64,000 nt of DNA from Rhodobacterales bacterium. Its GTDB lineage: Bacteria; Pseudomonadota; Alphaproteobacteria; Rhizobiales; Stappiaceae. Positions within the stretch are counted from its first letter, which is position 1; each line of letters opens with the position of its first letter. Below, in pieces: positions 1-8,967 of the stretch. Location of the stretch: positions 124,001-188,000 of the forward strand of contig VIRH01000109.1 in the NCBI GenBank assembly GCA_008107755.1, given 5' to 3'. The translations under genes were made by a program, and so were the position numbers. Under the pieces are notes generated by a model that had not been told where the DNA came from, did no database searches, and saw only the letters and a list, made by a program, of their open reading frames with translations.

Positions 1-244
1 TGCCCGACACGATGACGATGAGCATGCCCAGCGCCATGATGATGATGTAGGAGTTCTGCAGGAGCAGGTTGGTGATGTTGACGGCGCGCAGCAGCGTGCC
101 GTCGGTGACGATCTGGAAGAAGATCATCACTGCGATCAACGCAAACAGGAGGCCGTATTGCCGCAAGTGCGAGGACAGATACTCGCCAATGCCCTTGGTT
201 CTTACCTCCGGCTTTGTTTGGGTATCGCTTTGTGCCAGTTCCAT
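1..244 (-). CDS. Sugar ABC transporter permease, GguB/MmsB type (N-terminal fragment)
   Basis: Only the first 81 codons are inside the window; the gene runs off the left edge. The start is the ATG at 244, opening with MELAQSDTQTKPEV. After a short cytoplasmic leader come hydrophobic stretches (LLFALIAVMIFF, then IIIMALGMLIVIVSG) typical of the first two membrane segments of RbsC/XylH-type permeases, with the conserved MALGM segment. It lies 13 bases after the double ATPase gene at 258-1772 and the ChvE-like gene at 1891-2970, so it should be the membrane channel of the same aldose importer. GguB of Agrobacterium is the natural comparison; the assignment to GguB rather than another RbsC relative rests mainly on context. 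Confidence 0.85.
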   Translation of the reverse strand, partial: MELAQSDTQTKPEVRTKGIGEYLSSHLRQYGLLFALIAVMIFFQIVTDGTLLRAVNITNLLLQNSYIIIMALGMLIVIVSG

Positions 245-257
245 CGGTAATGCTCTT

Positions 258-1772
258 TCACTCGTTGACAATGAGCGACATGATGCGCTCCTGGCTCGCT
301 TCGGCGGCACTGAGCTCACCGACGAGCGCTCCCTCGTTCATGACGTAGATCCGGTCACACATGCCGAGGAGTTCCGGCATTTCCGACGAGATCATGACAA
401 CGCCTTTGCCCTGGTCGGCGAGGTCGTTGATGATGGTGTAGATTTCGTATTTGGCGCCGACATCGATGCCGCGGGTCGGCTCGTCCAGGATCAGCACCTC
501 GGGCGCGGTGAACAGCCATTTGGCCAGAACAACCTTCTGCTGATTGCCCCCGGACAGGTTGACCGTCTTCTGGAAGACCGAGGGCGTGCGGATGGCCAGC
601 GCCTCGCGGTATTTCTCCGCGACCTTTGTTTCCTCGTTCTTCTTCAGGATCGTGCCTGATGAAACGCCCTCGAGATTTGCCAGCGTCGTGTTGAAGCGGA
701 TGGTCTCGTCAAGGACGAGCCCCAGGGCCTTGCGGTCTTCGGTGACATAGGAAATGCCTGCGTCGATCGCCCGATCGACCGTGCCCAGATCCACTTCCTT
801 GCCGTGAAGCCTGGCCGTGCCGGAGATGTTGCGACCGTAGGAACGGCCGAAGATCGACATGGCGAGTTCCGTCCGGCCGGACCCCATCAAACCCGCGATG
901 CCGACCACCTCGCCGGCGCGCACGTTAAAGGAAGCGTTGCGAATGATCTGTCGCTCGGCATGTTCGGGATGCCAGACGTTCCAGTTCTCGATCTCGAACA
1001 GCGTTTTGCCTGGAGAACGCTTATGCTCGGGGAATCGATGTGTCATGTCCCGGCCGACCATGTCGCGCACGATATCGTCTTCACTGAGGCCGGCCTTGGC
1101 ATCAAGTTTTGAAACCGTCGAGCCGTCGCGGATGACGGTGACGCTGTCGGCGACGTAGCGGACCTCGTTCAGCTTGTGCGAGATGATGATGCTGGTGACG
1201 CCCTGCGCCTTCAGCTCCAGCATCAGGTCGAGCAGCTTGCGGCTGTCGTTTTCCTGAAGAGCGGCTGTCGGCTCGTCCAGGATCAACAGCTTGACGTCCT
1301 TCGACAGTGCCTTGGCGATCTCGACGAGCTGCTGCTTGCCGACGCCGATATTGTCGACCTTGGTCGTCGGCGGTTCGACAAGGCCGACCTTGGCGAGAAG
1401 CTCTTCGGTGCGCTGGTTGGTTCTGCGCCAGTCGATGACGCCCTTGCTGGCGCATTCGTTGCCGAGGAAGATATTCTCCGCAATCGACAATTGCGGCACC
1501 AGCGCGAGTTCCTGGTGGATGATGATGATGCCGTGGCGCTCGCTGTCGCTGATGCCGGAGAACCGGGCCGGCGTGCCGTCGAAGACGATCTCGCCATCAT
1601 AATGCCCGTGCGGATAGACGCCGGACAGGATCTTCATCAGCGTGGACTTGCCCGCGCCATTTTCACCGACAACTGCGTGAATCTCGCCCTTCCGGACTTC
1701 AAGATTGACCTTGTCCAGAGCCTTCACGCCAGGGAATGTCTTGGTGATATTCTGCATGGAAAGGAGTGCCAT
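258..1772 (-). CDS. gguA: Multiple-sugar ABC transporter ATP-binding protein (GguA/MmsA type)
   Basis: Cytoplasmic energising subunit of a monosaccharide importer, 504 residues, the usual length for the duplicated RbsA/XylG family. The frame is open further upstream, but the ATG at 1772 ([15 protein letters not shown]) fits the family start and follows AAGGAG-like bases poorly in the longer version. The first domain has Walker [10 protein letters not shown] (residues 36-44), and Walker [12 protein letters not shown]; the second has the usual degenerate P-loop [10 protein letters not shown], signature LSGGNQQKV and Walker [13 protein letters not shown]. It sits between the ChvE-like binding protein and the GguB-like permease, all on the minus strand. 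The symbol is by analogy with the Agrobacterium chvE-gguAB operon. Confidence 0.88.
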   Translation of the reverse strand: MALLSMQNITKTFPGVKALDKVNLEVRKGEIHAVVGENGAGKSTLMKILSGVYPHGHYDGEIVFDGTPARFSGISDSERHGIIIIHQELALVPQLSIAENIFLGNECASKGVIDWRRTNQRTEELLAKVGLVEPPTTKVDNIGVGKQQLVEIAKALSKDVKLLILDEPTAALQENDSRKLLDLMLELKAQGVTSIIISHKLNEVRYVADSVTVIRDGSTVSKLDAKAGLSEDDIVRDMVGRDMTHRFPEHKRSPGKTLFEIENWNVWHPEHAERQIIRNASFNVRAGEVVGIAGLMGSGRTELAMSIFGRSYGRNISGTARLHGKEVDLGTVDRAIDAGISYVTEDRKALGLVLDETIRFNTTLANLEGVSSGTILKKNEETKVAEKYREALAIRTPSVFQKTVNLSGGNQQKVVLAKWLFTAPEVLILDEPTRGIDVGAKYEIYTIINDLADQGKGVVMISSEMPELLGMCDRIYVMNEGALVGELSAAEASQERIMSLIVNE

Positions 1773-1802
1773 AGACCCCGTTCTCCAAATTCCGAGGAAA
1801 GG

Positions 1803-1833
1803 CCCGCCCGCAGACCAAAGGGCTGCAGGCGGG
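1803..1833 (-). promoter_or_regulatory. Intercistronic hairpin after the ChvE-like gene
   Basis: CCCGCC-C-GCAG (1803-1813) pairs with CTGC-A-GGCGGG (1823-1833): ten base pairs with one C/A mismatch and a 9-base loop. It lies in the 118-base gap between the binding-protein stop and the ATPase start. No T-run follows it on the minus strand, so it is more likely a 3'-end stabiliser or partial attenuator that keeps the binding protein in excess than a full terminator. Confidence 0.55.
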
Positions 1834-1890
1834 AAGTCGGGATCGCGCGAAGTCGTGGGATCGCGACCCCAGGTGACATCAGGATCTTGC

Positions 1891-2970
1891 TTACTTGATC
1901 TGGTCTTCGGTGTAGTAACCGCTGCCGACCAGGATCTCTTCCCAATTGTCTGCATTCACCGATACCGGCTCCAGCAGATAGGACGGCACGACCTTGACGC
2001 CGTTGTCATAGGTGCTGGTGTCGTTGATTTCCGGCTCGCCGCCTTCCAGCAAGGCATCGACCATGCCGACGGTCACACGCGCCAGTTCACGGGTGTCCTT
2101 GAAGACGGTGGAGTACTGCTCGCCCGCCAGGATGGATTTGACTGAAGGCACTTCAGCGTCCTGACCGGTCACGATCGGCATTTTCTGGTCGCCGGAGCCG
2201 TAGCCGACGCCCTTCAGCGAAGACAGGATGCCGATCGACAGGCCGTCATAGGGGCTGAGAACGCCGTGGATCGGCTTGTCGGTGTAGTGAGCAGACAGGA
2301 GGTTGTCCATGCGGGACTGAGCGACCGCACCGTCCCAACGCAGCGTGCCGACCGTGTCCATGCCTTCCTGGCCGGACTGGATGACGATGGTGCCGTCATC
2401 GATCAGCGGCTGCAGCACCGACATGGCGCCGTTGTAGAAGAAATAGGCGTTGTTGTCGTCCGGAGACCCGCCGAAAAGCTCGACATTGTAGGGGCCGTCG
2501 CCGAAACGTTGCTTCAGACCTTCAACAAGGGACGTCGCCTGCTGAACGCCGACCTTGAAGTTGTCGAAGGTGGCGTAATAATCGACGTTGCCACTGTCGC
2601 GGATAAGGCGGTCATAGGCGATGACCTTGATGCCCGATGCGGCGGCGTTTTCCAGAGCGTTGGAAAGCGTGGTGCCGTCGATCGCCGCGATCACCAGCAC
2701 ATCTGCGCCCTTGGTGATCATGTTCTCGATCTGCGCGAGCTGGTTCGGGATATCATCTTCGGCGTATTGCAGGTCTGTGTCGTAACCGGCTTCGGTGAAC
2801 TGCTTCACCATCGAGTTGCCGTCGGAGATCCAGCGCGCCGAGGACTTGGTCGGCATGGCGATGCCGATGGTGCCCTTGTCTTGTGCCAGGGCCGCGCCGG
2901 AAAAGGCGACGCCGGACATGAGTGTTGCTGCTGCCGCGACCGCGACAAGCGCCTTTGAAACCAATTTCAT
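1891..2970 (-). CDS. chvE: Periplasmic multiple-monosaccharide-binding protein (ChvE type)
   Basis: Sugar-binding receptor of the importer, 359 residues. The ATG at 2970 gives [20 protein letters not shown], a classic Sec signal with likely cleavage after ALA near residue 29; an upstream in-frame ATG would put charged residues before the signal and is rejected. GGAAGAT precedes this start. The mature protein begins [15 protein letters not shown] and carries the periplasmic-binding-protein (Peripla_BP_4) pattern of the ChvE/XylF group, including the [14 protein letters not shown] and IAYDRLI blocks. It is first in the operon chvE-gguA-gguB, divergent from a GbpR-like LysR gene. In Agrobacterium ChvE binds galactose, glucose, arabinose and galacturonate and also signals to VirA; only the uptake role can be inferred here. 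Confidence 0.9.
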   Translation of the reverse strand: MKLVSKALVAVAAAATLMSGVAFSGAALAQDKGTIGIAMPTKSSARWISDGNSMVKQFTEAGYDTDLQYAEDDIPNQLAQIENMITKGADVLVIAAIDGTTLSNALENAAASGIKVIAYDRLIRDSGNVDYYATFDNFKVGVQQATSLVEGLKQRFGDGPYNVELFGGSPDDNNAYFFYNGAMSVLQPLIDDGTIVIQSGQEGMDTVGTLRWDGAVAQSRMDNLLSAHYTDKPIHGVLSPYDGLSIGILSSLKGVGYGSGDQKMPIVTGQDAEVPSVKSILAGEQYSTVFKDTRELARVTVGMVDALLEGGEPEINDTSTYDNGVKVVPSYLLEPVSVNADNWEEILVGSGYYTEDQIK

Positions 2971-3090
2971 ATCTTCCTCCCAGACCGGATATCTACCGGC
3001 CTTCAATCAAGCTCTGGCACGCCAAAAAGCGGCGCCGGGGCTAGACATGGATGGAAAACAACATGACGGTCAAATTATTATTCGTTATTG

Positions 3091-3114
3091 CTTCATACCG
3101 AAAATGATATGAAG
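3091..3114. promoter_or_regulatory. Inverted repeat in the chvE/gbpR divergent promoter region
   Basis: CTTCATA (3091-3097) and TATGAAG (3108-3114) form a perfect 7-base inverted repeat with a 10-base spacer, matching the T-N11-A layout of LysR-type operators. It ends 19 bases before the regulator start and about 120 bases upstream of the chvE-like start, so it could serve both autoregulation and activation of the importer. Confidence 0.55.
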
Positions 3115-3133
3115 CTGGGAGTCACGAGGCCTC

Positions 3134-4069
3134 ATGAGCATGGACCTTCTCCGCCGGGGCCTGAAAATCTCGCATCTGCGTCTTCTGGCTGAACTTGCGG
3201 ACCAATCGCGGCTGACGGACGCGGCCGCGGCGCTCGGCATCACCCAGCCAGCAGCCTCGCGACTGATTTCGGAGATCGAGCGGATCACGGAAGCGGAGAT
3301 CTACATTCGAAGCGGCCGGGGAATCGAACTGACGGACGTCGGCACCAAACTCGCCGAACGTTGCGTTCGCATCCTTCAGGAATTCGCCGACGCCGGACGC
3401 GATGTCGAGCAGCACCGCACCGGCGAGCGCGGCCATGTTTCCATCGGTTCGGTGACGGGGCCCGCCATTGAATACGTCCTGCCGGCCCTGCGCCACATCA
3501 GGCTCAGCTATCCGAACATTTCCATCTCGGTCGAGGTCGGTCCGAGTCGCGCCCTTGCGCCGATGCTTCTGGACGGCAGGTTGGACTTCTCCATCAGCCG
3601 GGTGCCGGCCGATGACGACGCCGCGCTGTTCGCCGAGCAGCCGCTGGTACGCGAGCCTGCCTGTCTGGTCGCCCGTCACGGTCATCCGCTGACGCGCAGC
3701 GGCGCGCCGCTTTCGGCAAGTGCCCTGCTCGCGTTCGACTGGGTGCTGCCGCGCGCCGGCTCTCCGATCCGAACCACGACCGAACAGGCCCTGCGCGACC
3801 GCGGTCTCACCCTGCCCTCCCGCATCCTGACGACTTCGTCCTTCCTGTTCACTCTGGCAACAATCCAGCAGACCAACGCCATCGCACCCGTCGCCCAATC
3901 GGTTGCGGCCAGTTTTTCAGGAACCGTGATCACGCTGGACACCGAACTGCCGCTCTCGGTCGAGACCTATTCGTTTATCACACGCAAGGGACAGGTGCTG
4001 ACGCCAGTTGTCGACATTGTTGCAAGGGAGGTTCTAAGGGCCGTCACCGGGCGGCAGGAATTCCCGTAG
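3134..4069 (+). CDS. gbpR: LysR-family regulator of the sugar importer (GbpR-like)
   Basis: Transcriptional regulator, 311 residues, normal LysR length. The N-terminal winged helix-turn-helix is visible at residues 16-75 (LRLLAELADQSRLTDAAAAL then ITQPAASRLISEIE). The C-terminal two-lobe effector domain starts near residue 95 (HVSIGSVTGPAIEYVLPAL). It is transcribed away from the chvE-like gene across a 163-base region with a LysR-style inverted repeat, the same arrangement as gbpR-chvE in Agrobacterium, where GbpR with sugar activates chvE. The symbol rests on that synteny and on the overall sequence character; the ligand is not deducible. A second ATG three codons in is possible. Confidence 0.82.
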   Translation: MSMDLLRRGLKISHLRLLAELADQSRLTDAAAALGITQPAASRLISEIERITEAEIYIRSGRGIELTDVGTKLAERCVRILQEFADAGRDVEQHRTGERGHVSIGSVTGPAIEYVLPALRHIRLSYPNISISVEVGPSRALAPMLLDGRLDFSISRVPADDDAALFAEQPLVREPACLVARHGHPLTRSGAPLSASALLAFDWVLPRAGSPIRTTTEQALRDRGLTLPSRILTTSSFLFTLATIQQTNAIAPVAQSVAASFSGTVITLDTELPLSVETYSFITRKGQVLTPVVDIVAREVLRAVTGRQEFP

Positions 4070-4088
4070 GCTTCCTCGCTGCCGCAGC

Positions 4089-4589
4089 TCAGATGTGCGA
4101 AGAAAGCAGCGATACCGCCCAACCGGTCAGGATCGGAACAGGCAGCGCGAGAACCGCCCGAAAGAAAATGAAATTCGCCCCCATGATCGGCAGCTCCCAG
4201 ACAAGGGTGCGGTTGAACGACATCAGCAGCCAGCCGACGACGAAGGCAATCACCGGCCCCATGCCTGCCCCGGCCTCCAGGGCAGCCGCGGCAACAGCGA
4301 AGGCAACCACGGGACCCCCGGGGATCAGCACTCCCACGATGGAAGCAGCAAGAAGCCCTGGGAGACCGGAGCCGGCGCCGAGATAGGTGCTGACCAGTTC
4401 TCCGGGCAGAAGCTCTGCGACGAACCCCGCACCGAGGATGCCGACGCAAAGGCGCGGCGTGATGAAGACAGCCTCGCGGGCGGCGTCCCTGAGACCCGAG
4501 GTGAAAGTGCCGTCGTTCTTCTGCCAGGCGATGGCGCCGAGCAGGATCGTTGTCGCCCACAGAAAGACCGTGAAGAGGATCAGCGCCAC
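4089..4589 (-). CDS. Half-size membrane permease-like protein, copy B
   Basis: Integral membrane protein of 166 residues with about four to five membrane segments. The core reads VGVLIPGGPVVAFAVAAAAL, then FNRTLVWELP and LPVPILTGWA; the GVLIPGGP block followed by a run ending EAGAG resembles the DUF318/ArsP-type predicted permeases, which normally have two such halves in about 300 residues. It overlaps its upstream neighbour (4580-5203) by 10 bases and is clearly homologous to it: both have PGGP, EAGAGxG, NRT(L/I)VWE and CLPVP/ALPVP blocks. The two probably form a heterodimer equal to one full permease. Substrate unknown. Its 3' end faces gbpR across 19 bases. Confidence 0.7.
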   Translation of the reverse strand: MALILFTVFLWATTILLGAIAWQKNDGTFTSGLRDAAREAVFITPRLCVGILGAGFVAELLPGELVSTYLGAGSGLPGLLAASIVGVLIPGGPVVAFAVAAAALEAGAGMGPVIAFVVGWLLMSFNRTLVWELPIMGANFIFFRAVLALPVPILTGWAVSLLSSHI

Positions 4590-5203
4590 CTTGTCACCTT
4601 TTCAAGAAGATCCGGGCGGTGACGCTCGATCAGTTGCGCGATCCAGGCAAAGAGGAACGGCACAGGCAGACAGACGAGTAGACGGAGCGCCACGATGTGA
4701 TAGTCCAGAAAGGCCATCTCCCAGACAATGGTGCGGTTGGCCCCCAACAGCATCCAGGACGACAGGAAGGCGACCAGTACGCCGAAGCCGGCACCGGCTT
4801 CAAAGAACGCAAGGGCAAGCGGAAAGGCCGTCATCGGGCCGCCGGGAATGATGATGCCGACAAAGACTGCCAGCGACAGCCCCCTGAAGCCCTGACACCC
4901 GCCAAAATGACGACCGATCTTCTCGCGCGGCAGCAACCGGCGCAACCAGGCGGCCAGCACCACCGCGGCCATGACCTTCGGCCCGATACTGACGAGAAGA
5001 TCCGCCCCGTCGCCGAAGATTTCCAAGACGCGGGTCCAGCCCTCTTTCCGGTAGACCAGAAAACCGGCGATGAGCGCGACAGAGAGCACCGTCAGAAAGC
5101 CGCCATCCACCATGCGCCGTCTCGGCGCACTCGGCCGCCTGCCCGAGCCATCGTCGGGCACAAGCTGGCTGTTGGGATCAGGCTGGGAGGGATGGACTGA
5201 CAT
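4580..5203 (-). CDS. Half-size membrane permease-like protein, copy A
   Basis: Membrane protein of 207 residues; a polar Pro/Gly-rich N-terminus of about 30 residues precedes a first membrane segment (FLTVLSVALIAGFLVY). The conserved half reads FVGIIIPGGPMTAFPLALAF, FEAGAGFGVLVAF, NRTIVWEMAF and LLVCLPVPFLFAWIA, matching the smaller partner at 4089-4589 block by block. The ATG at 5203 is preceded by GAGG at a normal distance. The pair forms a two-gene operon with a 10-base overlap, which favours co-translation and assembly. The permease family (ArsP/DUF318-like) is recognised by its PGGP and EAGAG pattern only, so transport of a metal, oxyanion or other solute is a guess. Confidence 0.7.
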   Translation of the reverse strand: MSVHPSQPDPNSQLVPDDGSGRRPSAPRRRMVDGGFLTVLSVALIAGFLVYRKEGWTRVLEIFGDGADLLVSIGPKVMAAVVLAAWLRRLLPREKIGRHFGGCQGFRGLSLAVFVGIIIPGGPMTAFPLALAFFEAGAGFGVLVAFLSSWMLLGANRTIVWEMAFLDYHIVALRLLVCLPVPFLFAWIAQLIERHRPDLLEKVTRWR

Positions 5204-5321
5204 GAAGCCTCGGTGGGAACCACCAATTCATATCAGCTTCACCGGAACAACGGCAATGCAAACCGCAAAAATTGCTTCGAAAGCAATTGCTTGTGTCCGG
5301 GCATCTTGAGTTTGGGGAGAG

Positions 5322-5397
5322 TGGTGCCCAGAGCCGGAATCGAACCAGCGACACGCGGATTTTCAATCCGCTGCTCTACCAACTGAGCTATCTGGGC
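5322..5397 (-). tRNA. tRNA-Phe (GAA)
   Basis: A 76-base cloverleaf read on the minus strand: acceptor GCCCAGA pairs with TCTGGGC before the encoded ACCA end; D-loop AGCTCAGTTGGTAGAGC; anticodon stem CGGAT/ATCCG around TTGAAAA, giving anticodon GAA; T-arm GGTTCGATTCC. The CCA end is encoded. In many rhizobia this tRNA lies next to yacG; here a nucleotidase gene separates them. Confidence 0.97.
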
Positions 5398-5756
5398 GTC
5401 TTTCGCATCGTGGCGGGGCGAGCCCCGTTCGCTGAAAGCCCGGTCCTTATAGAGGCTCGTTTTGGGCTTGTCCAGCACCCCGGCGAAGTTTTTTGTCTCC
5501 CGACAGAGCCAGACCTGGGGAAAACTTTCAATGCCCCTTCAAACTGAAAAATGCCCGTTTTTCAGTAATTTATTGTTGGCACGGCATCTTGAGCCGGAAC
5601 ACCTGACCAACTCCCTGTTGCCGGCGCCGGGCAACGAGGTCCGCAAGACACCGCGCTCGTCTTTTTCGCCCCCCTGCCTGCCGGCGCATGACGCGTCGAC
5701 ATCCCGGCCTCCACCGACACCTGTCGTTCGCAATCCAGCGCCTCCAACAAACAAAA
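5398..5756. other. Intergenic region upstream of tRNA-Phe
   Basis: No convincing gene on either strand. It must hold the tRNA-Phe promoter on its left side and the 3' trailing region of the nucleotidase gene on its right. The short open frames here have no ribosome site and no family resemblance. Confidence 0.5.
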
Positions 5757-5786
5757 AAAGCGCGCCCCGCAGACGAGGCGCGCTTT
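5757..5786 (-). terminator. Rho-independent terminator of the 5'-nucleotidase gene
   Basis: AAAGCGCGCC (5757-5766) and GGCGCGCTTT (5777-5786) form a perfect 10-base stem with a 10-base loop; on the minus strand it ends in a T-run (complement of the A-run 5753-5759). It begins 26 bases after the stop codon of the gene at 5812-7419. Confidence 0.88.
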
Positions 5787-5811
5787 CCTGAAAACGGGAA
5801 TCAACAGGATC

Positions 5812-7419
5812 TTACTTTGCGGTAATTCTGTCGTCCGTATAAGGCGTATAGCCGTTGTGAGCGGCAAGAAATTCCGCGACGACATCCGCAAGATCCGGAC
5901 CGAAGTCATAGGCGTTCATGCCGTTGGTCTCGAAAATCTTGTAACCGTCGCCACCGCCGCGCATGTAGTTGTTGGAGACCACCAGATAGGTCTTGTCCAG
6001 ATCAAGCGGCGAAAATTCCTCGCCTTCCTTCACCATGACGTCGGAAATGCGCTCGCCGGCCGGTTTCGATGCGTCGAAGGTGAACTTCAGACCCGCCACC
6101 TGCGGGAAACGCCCTGCGCCTTCCTCGATCTGGCTGACACCGTTTTCCAGGGCTGCGATCACGTCCGAGCCCTTCAGCTCGAATGTTGCAAGCGTGTTCT
6201 GGAACGGCAGCACCGTCAGGACCTCGCCCATGGTCACCTCACCCTCGTCGATGGATGCCCTGAGGCCGCCGCCGTTCTGGATGGCGATCAGGGCCCCCTG
6301 ATCCTTGACGCGGTCGAGCATGGCATCCGCAACCAGAGTGCCCATCGAGCATGCGCCGCTGCGGCAGGTGTTCCGGTCGCCGTCGATGACCGCGTCGGAA
6401 GAGGCAATGACCTTCGTCTTCAGCTCTTCGATGGGAGCACCGAGTTCTGCAACGCGCCTGGAGACGTCTTCGTCCGGCGTTACCGATGCATCAAGCAGGA
6501 TCGGTTCGCCTTCCGCCTTGATCACGTTGCCGTCGTCATCCCAGGTGACATCGACTTCACCAAGAAACTTGCCGTAGGCATAGGCCTGAACGATGGGAAC
6601 ATCGACACCGTCCGGGTTCTTGACGATGACCGGATACGGACCTTCCGCACCGTCCTGCGTGTTGGACAGAAGCGTATGCGAGTGACCGCCGACGATGATG
6701 TCGATCCCCGGTACCGCCGCCGCAATCTCCTTGTCGCGCGGCAGGCCCATATGCGTGAGGGCAATGATCTTGTTCACCCCGGCTGCCTCAAGCGCTTCCA
6801 CGGCGCCCTTGAGATAGTCTTCCCCCTGGATGAAGCGGACACCTTCTCCCGGGGAGGACGTGTCGACGGTATCTTCGGCAAGCGCGGAGATGATGCCGAT
6901 CTTCTCACCGCCCTTTTCGACGATCAGCACACCGGGAACCTTTCCCTTCAGAAGGGGCTCGCCGTTGACGTCGATATTGCCGGAAAGAACCGGGAACTCC
7001 GCCTTTTCGAGAAAATTGGCGAGACCGGCCGGGCCATCATCGAATTCATGGTTGCCGACTGCCATGGCGTCGAAGTCCATTGCATTCATGAACTCGACAG
7101 CCGCATCGCCCTTGTAGGTCGTGTAGAAGAGAGAACCCTGAAACTGGTCGCCGGCATCAAGTGTCAGCACGTTCTTGCCTTCTTCATTCAGCGTCGACCG
7201 CCGCTCGTCGAGCTTCGTCTTGATTCGGGCGATGCCGCCAAAGCACTTGCCTTCGCCTTCGGATTCCGCGTCGCAAGTCGAGTCGTACTTGTTGATCGAC
7301 TCGATGCGGGAATGAAGATCGTTCAGGTGGAGTATCGTCAGTGAATAGTCGGCATAAGCTGCCGTCGACAGCGCCGTCGTCACGGACAGCACTGCGGCGC
7401 TCAGAATACATTTTTTCAT
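5812..7419 (-). CDS. Secreted bifunctional metallophosphatase/5'-nucleotidase (UshA family)
   Basis: Periplasmic enzyme of 535 residues that should hydrolyse nucleotides to nucleosides and phosphate. The ATG at 7419 has GAGGG in front and begins a Sec signal (MKKCILSAAVLSVTTALSTA, cleavage near AYA-D). The N-terminal metallophosphoesterase domain shows the metal ligands in LHLNDLHS, DAGDQFQGS, GNHEFDDG and GGHSHT; the C-terminal 5'_nucleotid_C domain follows from about residue 320, with QNGGGLRASI and VVSNNYMRGGGDGY, the latter lining the base-binding site. The single-gene unit has its own terminator. Upstream lies a long AT-richer region, but no PHO box could be recognised. UshA, NucA or YfkN-type specificity cannot be separated by eye. 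Confidence 0.92.
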   Translation of the reverse strand: MKKCILSAAVLSVTTALSTAAYADYSLTILHLNDLHSRIESINKYDSTCDAESEGEGKCFGGIARIKTKLDERRSTLNEEGKNVLTLDAGDQFQGSLFYTTYKGDAAVEFMNAMDFDAMAVGNHEFDDGPAGLANFLEKAEFPVLSGNIDVNGEPLLKGKVPGVLIVEKGGEKIGIISALAEDTVDTSSPGEGVRFIQGEDYLKGAVEALEAAGVNKIIALTHMGLPRDKEIAAAVPGIDIIVGGHSHTLLSNTQDGAEGPYPVIVKNPDGVDVPIVQAYAYGKFLGEVDVTWDDDGNVIKAEGEPILLDASVTPDEDVSRRVAELGAPIEELKTKVIASSDAVIDGDRNTCRSGACSMGTLVADAMLDRVKDQGALIAIQNGGGLRASIDEGEVTMGEVLTVLPFQNTLATFELKGSDVIAALENGVSQIEEGAGRFPQVAGLKFTFDASKPAGERISDVMVKEGEEFSPLDLDKTYLVVSNNYMRGGGDGYKIFETNGMNAYDFGPDLADVVAEFLAAHNGYTPYTDDRITAK

Positions 7420-8053
7420 AGGACCCTCGCCCTTTGGATAGGTTGTTTCGGCCGGTCGGATCTGACCTTGGGCCGCTTTTCCCGGCTTCTTGTGGCTCCC
7501 GCGCCCTCGTTCGTGATCTGACCGTGGGGACAGACCCTGAATGCGACCGGACCGGGAACGCCGGTATAGGGCAATCTTGGTGCAGTTTTGCGACAGCCGC
7601 AAGCACCGAGGGCTGGTGAAACTGAAAAAATTTTTGCCGGGTAAATATTTTTGCACTTTGCCTGAGAAGCAGTCACAACCGACGTCAGACGCAACGGCAG
7701 TCAAACGATTGACTCTGCAGAAAAAGCGGCAAATCGGCGAGACCGTTCCCCGATCCCGGTCTCGCCACTTCGCGTCGAACTGCCATGACAAGGGAAAGGA
7801 TCGAGATCGCCGCAATGAAGGCTTCGCAAAAGGCGGAACCTATCGCGTGTCTTGGCAGAGTTGGAAGGTCTCCACCCGACCCTGCAGCTCTTGCAAGGAA
7901 TGGATCCCCGATCAGGTGGGGATGAGGCCGTGCCGTGAGGCCAATGCCGGGATTTCCGGTCGAATGTCCTGCAACGCCATCTTGTCAGTCACGACGTGCA
8001 GAGGAACAAGACGGAAGCGGTTCTTCGGCCCGAACAATGGATGCCGGCAGCAC
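7420..8053. other. 634-base non-coding region before the nucleotidase gene
   Basis: No supported gene. Notable structure: an AT-rich stretch around 7624-7655; a perfect inverted repeat AGTCAA-N4-TTGACT at 7699-7714, a possible operator; and a hairpin ATCCCC-N8-GGGGAT at 7904-7923 that resembles the dispersed GC-rich palindromes common in these genomes. Open frames crossing the region show no family pattern and no ribosome site. Confidence 0.45.
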
Positions 8054-8254
8054 CTACTCTTCGGGAAAGTCGCTTTCGTCGATATCGTCGGTCTCGACGA
8101 CCGGAATCGTGTAGCCTTCGGTGAACCAGCGGTTCATGTCGATCTTCGCGCAGCGGTCCGAGCAGAAGGGATAATCCTCCTGGGTGGACAGCTTGGAGCA
8201 GATCGGACAGGGGCGCATGCGCCGTTCCGGTTTTCCAGCCTGGGAATTGCTCAT
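8054..8254 (-). CDS. yacG: DNA gyrase inhibitor YacG, zinc-binding
   Basis: Small zinc protein of 66 residues, the family's usual size. Four cysteines in CPIC (16, 19) and CSDRC (31, 35) form the zinc site, followed by the conserved AKIDMNRWFTEGYTIP segment and an acidic tail (DDIDESDFPEE). YacG of E. coli binds GyrB and blocks DNA binding. It follows maf by 46 bases in the order infA-maf-yacG, a standing order in Hyphomicrobiales. Confidence 0.95.
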   Translation of the reverse strand: MSNSQAGKPERRMRPCPICSKLSTQEDYPFCSDRCAKIDMNRWFTEGYTIPVVETDDIDESDFPEE

Positions 8255-8300
8255 CGTTCGCCTCCCGTGTGAGGTAAGGATCGCCGTGCGTCGACCAAGT

Positions 8301-8927
8301 TCACGCCGCAGCTGTCGCCCAGCCGCCGTGGACCGGGTATCCGGCCGCGCTCAGCAGATTGGTCGTTTCGACCAGGGGCAGGCCGACGACAGCCGGATAG
8401 GAGCCCATCAGCTTGACGACGAAGCTGCCTGCAAGGCCCTGAATGGCATAGCCGCCCGCCTTGCCGCGCCATTCGCCGGACGCGAGATAATCGTCCATGT
8501 CCTTTCGGGACAGGCGCTTGAAACGGACCCGCGTTTCGACCAGCTTTGAGCGAACCTTGCCGTTCGGCTCGGCAACGGCGACGCCCGTGAAGACACGGTG
8601 CCCCCGCCCCGACAGAAGCGACAGGCACATAAGTGCCTCGTCCGTCAGCTCCGCCTTGGGCAGAATCCGCCGCCCGACCGCAACCACCGTGTCCGCAGCC
8701 AGAACGACGCTGTTCTGCATCTCTTCGGTCGCGTCGGTCGTCTGCCGGACGGTCTCCGCCTTCGCACGCGCCAGCCGCATCGCGAGGCTGCGGGGCGTCT
8801 CGTGCTTTTTCGGCGTCTCGTCGATATCGGCAGGCATGAGATGGTCTGGCTCCAGCCCGATCTGCTGCAACAGCGCAAGTCGGCGCGGAGACGCGGAAGC
8901 CAAAATCAGCGATGGGGCATTCGTCAT
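8301..8927 (-). CDS. maf: Maf-family nucleoside triphosphate pyrophosphatase
   Basis: House-cleaning NTP pyrophosphatase of 208 residues. The N-terminal [14 protein letters not shown] is the Maf signature that holds the phosphate-binding Ser-Arg-Arg; [16 protein letters not shown] carries the metal-binding Asp; [14 protein letters not shown] is the conserved C-terminal block. Family members act on dTTP/UTP or on modified nucleotides; the subgroup is not decided here. It lies 40 bases downstream of infA and 46 upstream of yacG on the same strand, so it is likely co-transcribed with both. Confidence 0.95.
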   Translation of the reverse strand: MTNAPSLILASASPRRLALLQQIGLEPDHLMPADIDETPKKHETPRSLAMRLARAKAETVRQTTDATEEMQNSVVLAADTVVAVGRRILPKAELTDEALMCLSLLSGRGHRVFTGVAVAEPNGKVRSKLVETRVRFKRLSRKDMDDYLASGEWRGKAGGYAIQGLAGSFVVKLMGSYPAVVGLPLVETTNLLSAAGYPVHGGWATAAA

Positions 8928-8967
8928 GAAAGCGAGAGCCTTGCAGCCGGCGCCACCCTGGGGCCGC

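Noticed and set aside
7904-7923. Hairpin ATCCCC-N8-GGGGAT as a terminator
   Set aside because: No T-run on either strand and no gene ends beside it; more likely a dispersed repeat remnant.
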